Positions 49,779 through 59,200 of a stretch of 64,000 nucleotides of DNA are shown one piece after another. The stretch spans positions 1-64,000 of the forward strand of contig NZ_CAWVHE010000018.1 in NCBI RefSeq assembly GCF_963929015.1, in the 5' to 3' direction. Position 1 is the stretch's first letter; each line of letters opens with the position of its first letter. Both the position numbers and the translations under genes were made by a program. This DNA comes from Merdimonas sp963929015 (GTDB taxonomy: Bacteria; Bacillota; Clostridia; Lachnospirales; Lachnospiraceae). The notes below the pieces were generated by a model. It was not told the DNA's origin and searched no databases. It saw nothing but the letters and a program-made list of their open reading frames with translations.

Positions 49779-51125
49779 ATGAGAAAGGTAACATTTGACT
49801 ATGAAAAGGCAAAAACATTTATCGCAGACCATGAGATGGTATCGATGAAGAAGATCGCAGAGGCCGCAAAGGACGAGCTTCTCGGAAGAGAGGGAGCAGG
49901 AAATGATTTCCTGGGCTGGATCGATCTTCCGGTGGATTATGACAAAGAGGAATTTGCAAGGATCCAGAAGGCTGCGGCAAAGATCCAGAGCGATTCCGAA
50001 GTGCTGGTTGTGATCGGGATCGGCGGCTCCTACCTTGGCGCAAGAGCGGCAATCGAATTCTTACGCCATAACTTTTACAATATGGTTTCCAAAGAGATCC
50101 GCAAGACGCCGGAGATCTACTTTGTAGGAAACAGCATCAGCAGTACATATCTGAAGCATCTGATCGACGTGATCGCAGACCGGGATTTCTCGGTGAATAT
50201 CATTTCCAAGTCCGGCACCACCACAGAGCCGGCTATCGCATTCCGCATTTTTAAGGAAATGATGGAGAAGAAATACGGAAAAGAAGAAGCGGCAAAACGG
50301 ATCTACGCCACTACGGACAAGGCAAGAGGAGCGCTTAAGAACCTGGCCACAGAAGAAGGTTATGAGTCCTTCGTCGTGCCGGATGACGTGGGCGGACGGT
50401 TTTCCGTGCTGACCGCAGTAGGACTTCTGCCCATTGCAGTCAGCGGCGCGGACATCGCACAGTTGATGGAAGGAGCCGCAGCCGGCAGAGAGCGGGCGCT
50501 TAACGCTCCCTTTGAGGAAAATGACGCCCTGCAGTATGCGGCAGTCCGCAACATCTTATTAAGAAAAGGAAAATCTGTGGAAATCTTGGCAAATTATGAG
50601 CCAAGTCTTCACTATGTATCCGAGTGGTGGAAACAGCTCTACGGAGAGAGCGAGGGCAAGGATCAGAAAGGCATCTTCCCGGCGTCTGTAGACCTGACCA
50701 CAGACCTTCATTCCATGGGACAGTTTATTCAGGATGGCAGCCGGATCATGTATGAGACAGTGATGAATGTAGAAGAGTCTCAGGAAGAAATCGTGATCCA
50801 GGAGGAGCCGGTGGATCTGGACGGCCTGAATTATCTGGCAGGAAAGAACGTAGACTTTGTCAATAAGAGCGCTATGAATGGAACCATCCTGGCACATACT
50901 GACGGCAATGTGCCAAACCTGATGGTCCATATCCCAAGACAGGACGAGTTCTCCCTGGGAGAACTGTTCTACTTCTTTGAGTTTGCATGCGGCGTCAGCG
51001 GCTATATCCTGGGAGTCAATCCCTTTAACCAGCCGGGCGTGGAAAGCTACAAGAAAAATATGTTCGCGCTTCTTGGCAAGCCGGGATATGAAAAAGAAAG
51101 AGAAGAGCTGTTAAAGAGACTGTAA
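49779..51125 (+). CDS. pgi: Glucose-6-phosphate isomerase
   Basis: A 448-residue glycolytic enzyme interconverting glucose-6- and fructose-6-phosphate. IGIGGSYLGARAA, ISKSGTTTEPAIAFR (phosphate site), GGRFSVLTAVG (the PGI signature) and the Glu/His/Lys active-site set are present. ATG 49779 follows AAGGAG; ATG 49719 has none. A promoter (TTGCGA, 17 bp, TAATAT at 49671) lies upstream. The next gene overlaps its stop by 1 nt (TAATG). Confidence 0.94.
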   Translation: MRKVTFDYEKAKTFIADHEMVSMKKIAEAAKDELLGREGAGNDFLGWIDLPVDYDKEEFARIQKAAAKIQSDSEVLVVIGIGGSYLGARAAIEFLRHNFYNMVSKEIRKTPEIYFVGNSISSTYLKHLIDVIADRDFSVNIISKSGTTTEPAIAFRIFKEMMEKKYGKEEAAKRIYATTDKARGALKNLATEEGYESFVVPDDVGGRFSVLTAVGLLPIAVSGADIAQLMEGAAAGRERALNAPFEENDALQYAAVRNILLRKGKSVEILANYEPSLHYVSEWWKQLYGESEGKDQKGIFPASVDLTTDLHSMGQFIQDGSRIMYETVMNVEESQEEIVIQEEPVDLDGLNYLAGKNVDFVNKSAMNGTILAHTDGNVPNLMVHIPRQDEFSLGELFYFFEFACGVSGYILGVNPFNQPGVESYKKNMFALLGKPGYEKEREELLKRL

Positions 51126-52564
51126 TGATGACACTGCTGGAAAAACTTACGGCATATGGAGCCTCGGATTATTACGGGTTCCATATGCCGGGACATAAAC
51201 GCAAGCTGGATCTGATGGCAGGAATTTCCCCCTATCAGATCGATATCACAGAGATCGACGGATTTGACGATCTTCACCATGCGGAAGGGATTTTAAAAGA
51301 AGCGCAGGAACGGGCGGCCAGGGTGTACCATGCACAGGAGACCCATTTCCTGATAAACGGGAGTACAGTTGGGATCCTAAGCGCCATCCTTGGTTCCACC
51401 AGGAGGGGAGATCAGATCCTGGTGGCAAGAAACTGCCACAAGTCGGTCTATCATGCGGTGGAACTGAACGGATTGGAGCCGGTGTATGTATATCCGGGCT
51501 TTGATCCTGACACACAGTTAAATACAGGGATTTCCACAGAGGATGTCAAAGAGGCCCTAAGGCGGCACCCGAAGGTGCGGGCTGCGGTGATCGTATCCCC
51601 CACCTATGACGGGGTGGTGTCCGATGTGGAGTCGATCGCAGAAGCGGTCCATATGCACGGCATCCCCCTGATCGTGGATGAGGCACATGGGGCGCATTTT
51701 GGCTTTCACCCCTGTTTTCCTGAGACGTCCGTCCGGCTGGGGGCGGATCTGGTGATCCACAGCCTTCATAAGACCTTACCTTCCCTGACTCAGACCGCGC
51801 TCCTTCATCTGAACGGGGATAGGATCGACCGGCGGAAGATACGGAAATACCTTCACATGCTGCAGACCAGCAGCCCCTCCTATGTACTGATGGGAGGAAT
51901 GGACGCCTGCATCCGTCTGCTGGAGGATCCCGGGGAGCTCTTTGACCCTTATGTGAAACTTTTGCAGGAAACGAGACGGCGGTTAAGAGAGCTGCACATG
52001 CTGCGGCTGGCAGAGGTGCCTGCAATGGATCCCTCCAAGCTGGTCATCTCTGTGGCAGACGCCGGGATCTCCAGCCTGTCCCTTTACCGGGAGCTTCTGG
52101 AGGTCTGGCGCCTTCAGCCGGAGATGCGGGCAGGGAGTTATGTGCTCCTGATGACTGCGCCAGGCGACACGCCAGAGGGAATGGACCGGCTGGTGCAGGC
52201 TCTGAAGGCCATTGATCAGAAAGCAGCAGAAAAAGGAGGCCGGGGAAATCAGGGTATGGACCGCAGACAGGAACAGATCCGGACCGGATATTTCCCCAGG
52301 CAGGAACAGATCCTGACGCCGGCGCATGCAGAGGAGATCCGCAGCCGGAAAGAGGAGGAGGTCTGCAGTCTTCCCTGGGATAAATGCGTGGGAGAGACGG
52401 CTCTGGAGTATGCCTATCTCTATCCGCCGGGTTGTCCTTTGGTCGTTCCCGGAGAAAAGATATCACAAGAGGCTGCAGATATGTTACAATGGTATCAGGC
52501 ACAGGGGTTTTCCATCGAAGGGACGGCGGAAGATTCCAGGATAGAGGTAGTAAGACATGGGTAA
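51125..52564 (+). CDS. Orn/Lys/Arg decarboxylase family PLP enzyme (YaaO-like)
   Basis: A 479-residue fold-type I PLP enzyme related to biodegradative ornithine/lysine/arginine decarboxylases. GFHMPGHK near the start, DEAHGAHFGFHP (cofactor Asp) and SLHKTLPSLTQTA (PLP Lys) are present. The family's C-terminal domain is shortened. In Bacillus the homologue yaaO also lies upstream of the tmk-holB block. Substrate not proven. Confidence 0.88.
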   Translation: MMTLLEKLTAYGASDYYGFHMPGHKRKLDLMAGISPYQIDITEIDGFDDLHHAEGILKEAQERAARVYHAQETHFLINGSTVGILSAILGSTRRGDQILVARNCHKSVYHAVELNGLEPVYVYPGFDPDTQLNTGISTEDVKEALRRHPKVRAAVIVSPTYDGVVSDVESIAEAVHMHGIPLIVDEAHGAHFGFHPCFPETSVRLGADLVIHSLHKTLPSLTQTALLHLNGDRIDRRKIRKYLHMLQTSSPSYVLMGGMDACIRLLEDPGELFDPYVKLLQETRRRLRELHMLRLAEVPAMDPSKLVISVADAGISSLSLYRELLEVWRLQPEMRAGSYVLLMTAPGDTPEGMDRLVQALKAIDQKAAEKGGRGNQGMDRRQEQIRTGYFPRQEQILTPAHAEEIRSRKEEEVCSLPWDKCVGETALEYAYLYPPGCPLVVPGEKISQEAADMLQWYQAQGFSIEGTAEDSRIEVVRHG

Positions 52565-53144
52565 GATCTATTACATGATGGGAAAAAGCGCTTCCGGGAA
52601 GGACACGCTGTTTAAAAAGGTCAGGGAGGCGCTTCCGTTTCTTGAGACCCTGACGCTTTACACCACCCGGCCGATCCGGGAGGGAGAAAGAAACGGCGTG
52701 GAATATTTTTTCGTCACCGATGAGGAGCTGGACGCCTATGCGCGGCAGGGAAAGGTGGTGGAGCAGCGCCTTTACCATACGGCCTGCGGCCCGTGGCGGT
52801 ACGCCACCGTGGATGACGGACAGATCGACCTGGCCGCCTCGGATTATCTGGTGATCGGCACGCTGGAGTCTTATGAAAAGATGCGGGATTTCTACGGGGC
52901 AGACTGCCTGATCCCTCTGTATATCCAGGTGGAGGACGGGGAGAGGCTTTCCCGGGCGCTCCTTAGAGAAAGGGCCCAGGAAGAGCCAAAATACGAAGAG
53001 ATGTGCCGCAGGTTCCTTGCAGACACCAGGGATTTTTCCGAGGAAAATATCCGGCGGGCGGGGATCCGGAAGCGTTTCTGCAACCAGAACCAGGAAAAAT
53101 GTTTAGAAGAAATCATAGGGGAAATACAACATGGGAAGTTTTAA
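52557..53144 (+). CDS. Guanylate kinase-like P-loop kinase
   Basis: A 195-residue P-loop protein. Walker A is MGKSASGKDT near residues 8-17, followed by LYTTRPIREGERNGVEYFF, the GMP-binding pattern of guanylate kinases. It stands where Bacillus has tmk (thymidylate kinase). The sequence fits the guanylate-kinase-like group better, so the substrate is uncertain. It overlaps the decarboxylase by 8 nt and holB by 14 nt. Confidence 0.82.
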   Translation: MGKIYYMMGKSASGKDTLFKKVREALPFLETLTLYTTRPIREGERNGVEYFFVTDEELDAYARQGKVVEQRLYHTACGPWRYATVDDGQIDLAASDYLVIGTLESYEKMRDFYGADCLIPLYIQVEDGERLSRALLRERAQEEPKYEEMCRRFLADTRDFSEENIRRAGIRKRFCNQNQEKCLEEIIGEIQHGKF

Positions 53145-54120
53145 AGACGTCGTAGGACACAAGGATATTATTAAGTACATTCAGAGCGCGGTAGAAAGCG
53201 GGCAGGTAGGCCACGCCTACATCTTGAACGGAGAAAGAGGCGCAGGCAAGAAGATGCTGGCCAGTCTGTTTGCCATGACGCTTCTGTGTGAAAAAGGCGG
53301 GGTGGAACCCTGCAATGAGTGTCATTCCTGCAAGCAGGCAGGCAGCGGCAATCATCCGGATATCTGCTGGGTCACCCATGAAAAACCGGGAACCATCAGC
53401 GTGGACGATATCCGGCAGCAGGTGAGCGGTACGGTGATGATCCGGCCTTATCAGGGACCCTATAAAGTCTATATCATCGACCATGCGGAGCTGATGACCC
53501 AGCAGGCCCAGAACGCCCTTCTGAAAACGCTGGAGGAGCCTCCGGCCTACGCGGTCTTTCTGCTGCTTACCGAAAATGCGGAAGCTTTGCTTCCCACCAT
53601 CACTTCCAGGTGTGTGATGCTCAAACTCCGCAACATCCGGAACACCCTGATTCGCAAATATCTGATGGAAGTGCTGCAGGTGCCGGATTACAAGGCAGAT
53701 ATGTGTACGGCATTCGCCCAGGGCAATCTTGGAAAAGCCATCATGCTGGCAAATTCCGAACATTTCAATGAGATCCGGGAGGAAGCGATCCAGCTTTTGA
53801 AGTACATTCATGAGATGGAGCTTAGCGAGCTCGCTCAGGCTGTGAGCCGGATCACCACATATAAATTAGAGATTACAGATTATCTGGATATCATTATGAT
53901 CTGGTATCGGGATGTCTTATTATATAAAGCAACAAAAGAAGTGGACAAGGTCATTTTTAAGGAACAGATCTCCTTCATCAAAGAGCAGGCGAGAAAGAGT
54001 TCTTATGAAGGGATCGAGACGATCCTTAAGGCCCTCGAAACTGCCAAGGCAAGGCTGAAGGCCAATGTAAATTTTGATCTTGTCATGGAGCTTTTGTTCC
54101 TGACTATAAAGGAGAATTAA
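53131..54120 (+). CDS. holB: DNA polymerase III delta' subunit
   Basis: A 329-residue clamp-loader subunit of the AAA+ type. HAYILNGERGAGKKML is the modified Walker A. A zinc module has Cys in EPCNECHSCKQ. LMTQQAQNALLKTLEEPP and TITSRCVMLKL are typical. It lies between a nucleotide kinase and ricT, the same order as in Bacillus. Confidence 0.92.
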   Translation: MGSFKDVVGHKDIIKYIQSAVESGQVGHAYILNGERGAGKKMLASLFAMTLLCEKGGVEPCNECHSCKQAGSGNHPDICWVTHEKPGTISVDDIRQQVSGTVMIRPYQGPYKVYIIDHAELMTQQAQNALLKTLEEPPAYAVFLLLTENAEALLPTITSRCVMLKLRNIRNTLIRKYLMEVLQVPDYKADMCTAFAQGNLGKAIMLANSEHFNEIREEAIQLLKYIHEMELSELAQAVSRITTYKLEITDYLDIIMIWYRDVLLYKATKEVDKVIFKEQISFIKEQARKSSYEGIETILKALETAKARLKANVNFDLVMELLFLTIKEN

Positions 54121-54124
54121 CAGT

Positions 54125-55036
54125 ATGACAAAAGTAATAGGCGTAAGATTCCGCAGAGCGGGAAAGATCTACTTCTTTGCTCCCGGGAAATATGAGATCC
54201 GCACCGGGGACAAGGTGATCGTGGAAACCGCAAGAGGCGTAGAGTTTGGCACGGTAGTTTCCGGCGTCCGGGAGGTGGAGGATGAAAAGATCCAGCAGCC
54301 CCTGAAGCCGGTGATCCGCATCGCTACGGCGGACGATATCCGGAGAGAGGAGAAGAACCGGGAAAAGGAAAAAGAGGCGTTTCAGATCTGCCTGGAGAAG
54401 ATCCGCAGACATGGTCTGGAGATGAAGCTGATCGACGCGGAATATACCTTTGACAATAATAAAGTTCTGTTTTATTTTACTGCGGACGGGCGGATCGATT
54501 TCCGTGAGCTGGTCAAAGACCTTGCCAGCGTGTTCCGCACCCGGATCGAGCTTCGGCAGATCGGCGTGCGGGATGAGACGAAGATCCGCGGAGGTATCGG
54601 CATCTGCGGACGGGAGCTGTGCTGCCACACTTATCTGTCTGAATTTGCGCCGGTGTCCATAAAGATGGCGAAGGAGCAGAATCTGTCCCTGAATCCCACC
54701 AAGATTTCCGGGGTGTGCGGCAGGCTGATGTGCTGTCTGACCAATGAAGAACAGACTTATGAGGAACTGAACCGTCATCTCCCTGCAAACGGCGACCATG
54801 TGACCACGCCGGAAGGCCTTAAAGGAGATGTGCAAGCGGTGAACGTGCTGCGCCAGCTGGTGAAAGTGGTAGTTACCCTGGACAATGATGAAAAGGAAGT
54901 CCGGGAGTATAAAGCCGGCGAGCTTCGCTTTAAGCCGCGCCGCAGAAAGAAAGACATGAAACTTTCCAGAGAAGAGATGGCAGAGCTTAAAAATCTGGAA
55001 GAAAAGAACGGAGCGTCCAAATTAGACGATGAATAA
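54125..55036 (+). CDS. ricT: RicT/YaaT family PSP1 domain protein
   Basis: A 303-residue member of the Ric complex family (RicT with RicA and RicF), which carries Fe-S clusters and acts on RNase Y, competence and sporulation phosphorelay in Bacillus. The PSP1 domain is about 20-105. Conserved Cys are in GICGRELCCHTYL and SGVCGRLMCCL. RicA and RicF are not in the window. It overlaps the methyltransferase gene by 8 nt. Confidence 0.92.
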   Translation: MTKVIGVRFRRAGKIYFFAPGKYEIRTGDKVIVETARGVEFGTVVSGVREVEDEKIQQPLKPVIRIATADDIRREEKNREKEKEAFQICLEKIRRHGLEMKLIDAEYTFDNNKVLFYFTADGRIDFRELVKDLASVFRTRIELRQIGVRDETKIRGGIGICGRELCCHTYLSEFAPVSIKMAKEQNLSLNPTKISGVCGRLMCCLTNEEQTYEELNRHLPANGDHVTTPEGLKGDVQAVNVLRQLVKVVVTLDNDEKEVREYKAGELRFKPRRRKKDMKLSREEMAELKNLEEKNGASKLDDE

Positions 55037-55808
55037 ATCAGCGCAGGAAGAAAGAATCATGGAAGAGCTTAAAAGGCCGGGAGAACGGGTGGATGATCTG
55101 GAGATCCGGGGACGGAAGATCCTCCAGAGCCCAGGCAGATTCTGCTTTGGCATGGACGCGGTGCTCTTAAGCGCATTTGCCCGCGTGGGAAAAAAAGAGC
55201 GCGCCCTGGACCTTGGCACAGGCACCGGGATTCTTCCCATTCTTCTGGAGGCAAAATACAGCGGAGACTTTTATGCAGGCCTGGAGATCCAGGAGGAGAG
55301 CGCGCAGATGGCCCGCCGCAGCGTGAAACTGAACGGGCTGGAGGAAAAAATCCATATTATAACAGGAGACATCAAAGAAGCAGCTTCCATTTTCGGGGCG
55401 GCTTCTTTTGAGGTCATCACAGTCAATCCCCCTTATATGATCGGCGGACACGGGCTGAAAAATGACAGGGAGGCCCTGTATGTTGCCCGGCATGAGGCGC
55501 TTTGCACCATCGACGACGTATTGCGGGAGAGCAGTGTGATCTTAAAATCCCGGGGCCGCTTCTATATGGTCCACCGGCCGTTTCGCCTGCCGGAGCTCCT
55601 GACCAAGATGTGCAGATATGGATTGGAGCCCAAGCGGATGCGCCTGGTCTGCCCCTATGTGGACAAGGAGCCGAACCTGGTGCTGATCGAGGGGCGAAAA
55701 GGCGGGAAACCAAGAATGAAGGTGGAGCCGCCGCTTATCGTGTATGAGAAGGATGGAAGCTATACGGATGAGCTGAACGCTCTGTACGGAAGACAGACGG
55801 GCAGATAG
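55029..55808 (+). CDS. tRNA1(Val) A37 N6-methyltransferase family protein (YabB/TrmN6)
   Basis: A 259-residue SAM-dependent N6-adenine methyltransferase. Motif I is ALDLGTGTGILPILLE and motif IV is VNPPYM, the NPPY signature. Homologues modify A37 of tRNA-Val. The operon position matches Bacillus yabB. Confidence 0.9.
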   Translation: MNKSAQEERIMEELKRPGERVDDLEIRGRKILQSPGRFCFGMDAVLLSAFARVGKKERALDLGTGTGILPILLEAKYSGDFYAGLEIQEESAQMARRSVKLNGLEEKIHIITGDIKEAASIFGAASFEVITVNPPYMIGGHGLKNDREALYVARHEALCTIDDVLRESSVILKSRGRFYMVHRPFRLPELLTKMCRYGLEPKRMRLVCPYVDKEPNLVLIEGRKGGKPRMKVEPPLIVYEKDGSYTDELNALYGRQTGR

Positions 55809-55883
55809 ACAGATAGACCAAAGAAAAGAAAACTGGCGGGCGTCTGGAAGGCGCCCGGGCTAAAGAGCAGGAGGAAGTGGGAA

Positions 55884-56735
55884 ATGGCAGGAACCCTATA
55901 TCTGTGCGCGACGCCCATCGGGAATCTGGAGGATATGACGTTCCGGTGCGTGCGCGTTTTGAAAGAAGCAGATCTGATCGCGGCGGAGGACACCCGCAAC
56001 AGTATCCGGCTTCTGAACCATTTTGAGATCAGAACCCCCATGACCAGTTATCATGAATACAATAAGATCGAAAAAGGGCGAAAGCTGGTGGAAAAATTAC
56101 AGGAGGGTCTGGACATTGCACTGATCACCGATGCCGGTACACCCGGGATCTCGGATCCCGGAGAGGAGTTGGTGCGGATGTGCCGGGAAGCAGGGATCTG
56201 TGTGACGGCAGTGCCGGGAGCCGCGGCCTGCATCACTGCTCTTACGATCTCAGGCCTCCCCACCCGGAGATTTGCCTTTGAGGCCTTTCTCCCCACTGAC
56301 AAAAAGGAGCGCGCTTTGATCCTGGAAGAGTTAAAAAAGGAAACCCGGACCATTGTTCTTTATGAGGCGCCCCACAGGCTTTTAAAGACACTGGAGCTTC
56401 TGCTTGACGCGCTGGGGGACCGGCAGGTACGGGTGTGCAGAGAGCTGACCAAAAAGCACGAAACCGTCTATGAAGCTACGCTGTCCGGCGCTGTGTCTTA
56501 CTATAAGGAGGAAAAACCAAGGGGAGAATGTGTTCTGGTGATCCGGGGGAAAGACGCGGAAGAAATCCGCCGGGAGCAGCAGCAGAGCTGGGAAGAAATC
56601 TCTCTGGAAGCACACATGGAACAGTATCTGACAAAGGGAATGGACCGGAAGGAAGCCATGAAACAGGTGGCAAAAGACCGGGGAGTCAGCAAGAGGGAAG
56701 TCTACCAGGCGCTGCTGCAGCAGAAAGAAGACTGA
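55884..56735 (+). CDS. rsmI: 16S rRNA (cytidine1402-2'-O)-methyltransferase
   Basis: A 283-residue tetrapyrrole-methylase-fold enzyme that methylates C1402 of 16S rRNA. GTLYLCATPIGNLEDMTFR is the family N terminus. AEDTRNS, ITDAGTPGISDPGEELV and VPGAAACITALTISGLPT are conserved. AGGAGGAAGTGGGAA precedes the start. It closes the yaaO-like block. Confidence 0.95.
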   Translation: MAGTLYLCATPIGNLEDMTFRCVRVLKEADLIAAEDTRNSIRLLNHFEIRTPMTSYHEYNKIEKGRKLVEKLQEGLDIALITDAGTPGISDPGEELVRMCREAGICVTAVPGAAACITALTISGLPTRRFAFEAFLPTDKKERALILEELKKETRTIVLYEAPHRLLKTLELLLDALGDRQVRVCRELTKKHETVYEATLSGAVSYYKEEKPRGECVLVIRGKDAEEIRREQQQSWEEISLEAHMEQYLTKGMDRKEAMKQVAKDRGVSKREVYQALLQQKED

Positions 56736-56872
56736 ACCACATGGCAGGCGTTGGTCATGTTGTATAGAAATGCGGGAAAAGATTGTTCAACTTGGGTATT
56801 TCAGAAAAACAGAAAGTTTACTATACTTTGTATCAGTTAATGAAAACGAAAGTTTTTTAGGAGGAAGAAACA

Positions 56873-57985
56873 ATGGCAAGTTTATCACTGAAGCACATTA
56901 ACAAAACTTATCCGAACGGATTTGAAGCTGTAAAAGATTTCAATCTTGAGATTGAAGATAAAGAATTTATCATCTTCGTAGGACCGTCAGGATGTGGAAA
57001 ATCCACCACACTTCGTATGATCGCAGGTCTGGAAGATATCACTTCCGGAGAGCTGAAGATCGGCGACAAAGTTGTCAACGACGTAGAGCCAAAGGACAGA
57101 GATATCGCGATGGTATTCCAGAACTACGCTCTGTATCCGCACATGACTGTATATGACAATATGGCATTTGGTCTGAAGCTTAGAAAAGTTCCGAAGGATC
57201 AGATCGACAAGATGGTTCGCGAGGCAGCTAAGATCCTTGACCTGGAAGCTCTTCTGGATCGTAAGCCGAAGGCTCTTTCCGGTGGACAGAGACAGCGTGT
57301 TGCCATGGGACGTGCCATCGTTCGTAACCCGAAGGTATTCCTGATGGACGAGCCTCTCTCCAACCTGGACGCAAAGCTTCGTGGACAGATGCGTGTAGAG
57401 ATCTCCAAACTGCATCAGAGACTGGGCACCACCATCATCTATGTAACTCATGACCAGACAGAGGCTATGACCCTTGGTACCAGAATCGTAGTTATGAACG
57501 CCGGCGTTGTACAGCAGGTAGATACACCTCAGACTCTGTACGATGCACCGTGCAATATGTTCGTTGCAGGATTCATCGGATCTCCGCAGATGAACTTTAT
57601 CGATACTACCTGCAAGGTAGAAGGAGACAAAGTATCTCTTAAGACTGCAGCACATACGATCGTACTTCCTGCATCAAAAGCAAAAGCGCTCAAAGACGGC
57701 GGCTATGACGGAAAGACCGTTGTTCTTGGTATCCGTCCGGAAGATCTTCATGATGAGGCAGAGTTTATCCAGGCTTCTCCGGATACTGTCATCGAAGCTA
57801 AGATCCGTGTATACGAGATGCTGGGTGCAGAAGCGCTCCTGTACTTTGATTATGAAGGAAGCAGCATGACAGCAAGAGTAGATCCCAAGACAGCAGCAAG
57901 AAGCGGAGATACTGTGAAGTTTGCCCTGGATGCTGAAAAGATCCATGTATTTGACAAAGAAACAGAGATGACAATTACAAACTAG
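56873..57985 (+). CDS. ugpC: Shared sugar ABC importer ATPase (MsmK/UgpC type)
   Basis: A 370-residue ATPase of CUT1 importers. Walker A is GPSGCGKSTT (residues about 36-45). The signature is LSGGQRQRVAMGRAIVR, Walker B FLMDEPLSNLD. The C-terminal TOBE/regulatory domain is present. It stands alone, so it probably energises several importers, as MsmX and MsmK do, including the permease at position 2. Arg CGT and Val GTT/GTA codons are frequent, suggesting high expression. AGGAGGAAGAAAC precedes the start. Confidence 0.92.
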   Translation: MASLSLKHINKTYPNGFEAVKDFNLEIEDKEFIIFVGPSGCGKSTTLRMIAGLEDITSGELKIGDKVVNDVEPKDRDIAMVFQNYALYPHMTVYDNMAFGLKLRKVPKDQIDKMVREAAKILDLEALLDRKPKALSGGQRQRVAMGRAIVRNPKVFLMDEPLSNLDAKLRGQMRVEISKLHQRLGTTIIYVTHDQTEAMTLGTRIVVMNAGVVQQVDTPQTLYDAPCNMFVAGFIGSPQMNFIDTTCKVEGDKVSLKTAAHTIVLPASKAKALKDGGYDGKTVVLGIRPEDLHDEAEFIQASPDTVIEAKIRVYEMLGAEALLYFDYEGSSMTARVDPKTAARSGDTVKFALDAEKIHVFDKETEMTITN

Positions 57986-58002
57986 TCTGAACAGGACTGG
58001 CA

Positions 58003-58030
58003 GGGGATCCCGGAAGCGGGATCCCTTTTT
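58003..58030 (+). terminator. Terminator of the sugar ATPase gene
   Basis: GGGATCCC-GGAAGC-GGGATCCC followed by T5. Confidence 0.88.
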
Positions 58031-58097
58031 ACTTGTGCGATGCGGCGCATATGTGGTAAAATATAACGCAAGTGTACAGAACAGGAGGGAAAATCCT

Positions 58098-59183
58098 TTG
58101 CTTTCAAATCAGTTATTGCACAAAGCAGTGCAAGATGTAAAAAATATCGGCGGCGTGGAGTGCGCCGTCTGGGACAATCGGGGGGTCTGTCTGGTGATGA
58201 CCAGTGAAAAGATGACCGCCTGGGAACGGGAAGCGGCAGCATTTGGAGAAAGCGGAGCCGAAGAGATGACAGGCAAAGGGATCTCCATGTTCCTGATCCG
58301 TGAAGAGGAAGAGCCGGTCTATATCCTGGGAGTGGCCGGAGACGGGCCGGAGACGGTACTGTCCGGGAGATTCGGAGCCAGCCAGATTACCAATCTCCTG
58401 TTTGCATACAGGGACCGGATGGATAAGAACCGGTTTATACAGAATCTGATCCTGGATAATATGCTGGTGGTGGACGTCTATAACCAGGCCAAGAAAATGA
58501 AGATTCCGGTGGAACTTCGCAGAGTGGTCTTCCTGATCGAATCCAAAAATGAAGGAGAGTCGCTGGTCCTTGAGACCATGAGGGGGCTGTACGCCACCGG
58601 AATGCGGGATTTCGTTACAGCAGTGGACGAACGGCATGTGATCCTGGTAAAAGCGCTGGAGGCGACGGATGACTATAGCAGCCTGAACCGGATCGCCCAT
58701 GAGATCACAGATACGCTCAACATGGAAGCAATGGTAGGCGTCCGGGTGGCCTATGGTACGATCATAGAGGAGTTAAAAGACGTCTCCCGCTCTTACAAAG
58801 AAGCAGATATGGCGCTTCAGGTAGGGAGAGTGTTCTACACAGAGAAAAATATCCTGGCTTACAATGAACTGGGGATCGGCAGACTGATCCATCAGCTTTC
58901 CCCTTCGCTGTGCGAAATGTTTTTAAAGGAAGTTTTTGAACATGGCGCTGCGGAAAAGTTTGAAGAAGAGGAACTAAGCACAGTCTATACCTTTTTTGAC
59001 AACAATCTGAATATTTCCGAGACGGCAAGGCAGCTCTATGTACACCGCAATACGCTGGTGTACCGTCTGGAAAAGATCCAGAAGAAAACAGGACTGGACG
59101 TGAGGGTGTTTGAAGATGCACTGACATTTAAGATAGCTATGATGGTGGCAGATCATATGAATGATATGTCGCAAAGAGATTAA
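58098..59183 (+). CDS. CdaR/PucR-type transcriptional regulator
   Basis: A 361-residue regulator. An N-terminal sugar-diacid-recognition-like domain (about 1-130) is followed by a GGDEF-like middle and a C-terminal PucR helix-turn-helix (LSTVYTFFDNNLNISETARQLYVHRNTLVYRLEKIQKKTG). TTG 58098 is set by AGGAGGGA; ATG 58035 is far upstream, inside the terminator zone. It directly precedes the hydratase gene by 17 nt and probably controls it in response to an organic acid. Confidence 0.87.
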   Translation: MLSNQLLHKAVQDVKNIGGVECAVWDNRGVCLVMTSEKMTAWEREAAAFGESGAEEMTGKGISMFLIREEEEPVYILGVAGDGPETVLSGRFGASQITNLLFAYRDRMDKNRFIQNLILDNMLVVDVYNQAKKMKIPVELRRVVFLIESKNEGESLVLETMRGLYATGMRDFVTAVDERHVILVKALEATDDYSSLNRIAHEITDTLNMEAMVGVRVAYGTIIEELKDVSRSYKEADMALQVGRVFYTEKNILAYNELGIGRLIHQLSPSLCEMFLKEVFEHGAAEKFEEEELSTVYTFFDNNLNISETARQLYVHRNTLVYRLEKIQKKTGLDVRVFEDALTFKIAMMVADHMNDMSQRD

Positions 59184-59200
59184 ACAGGAGGAAAAGAAAG

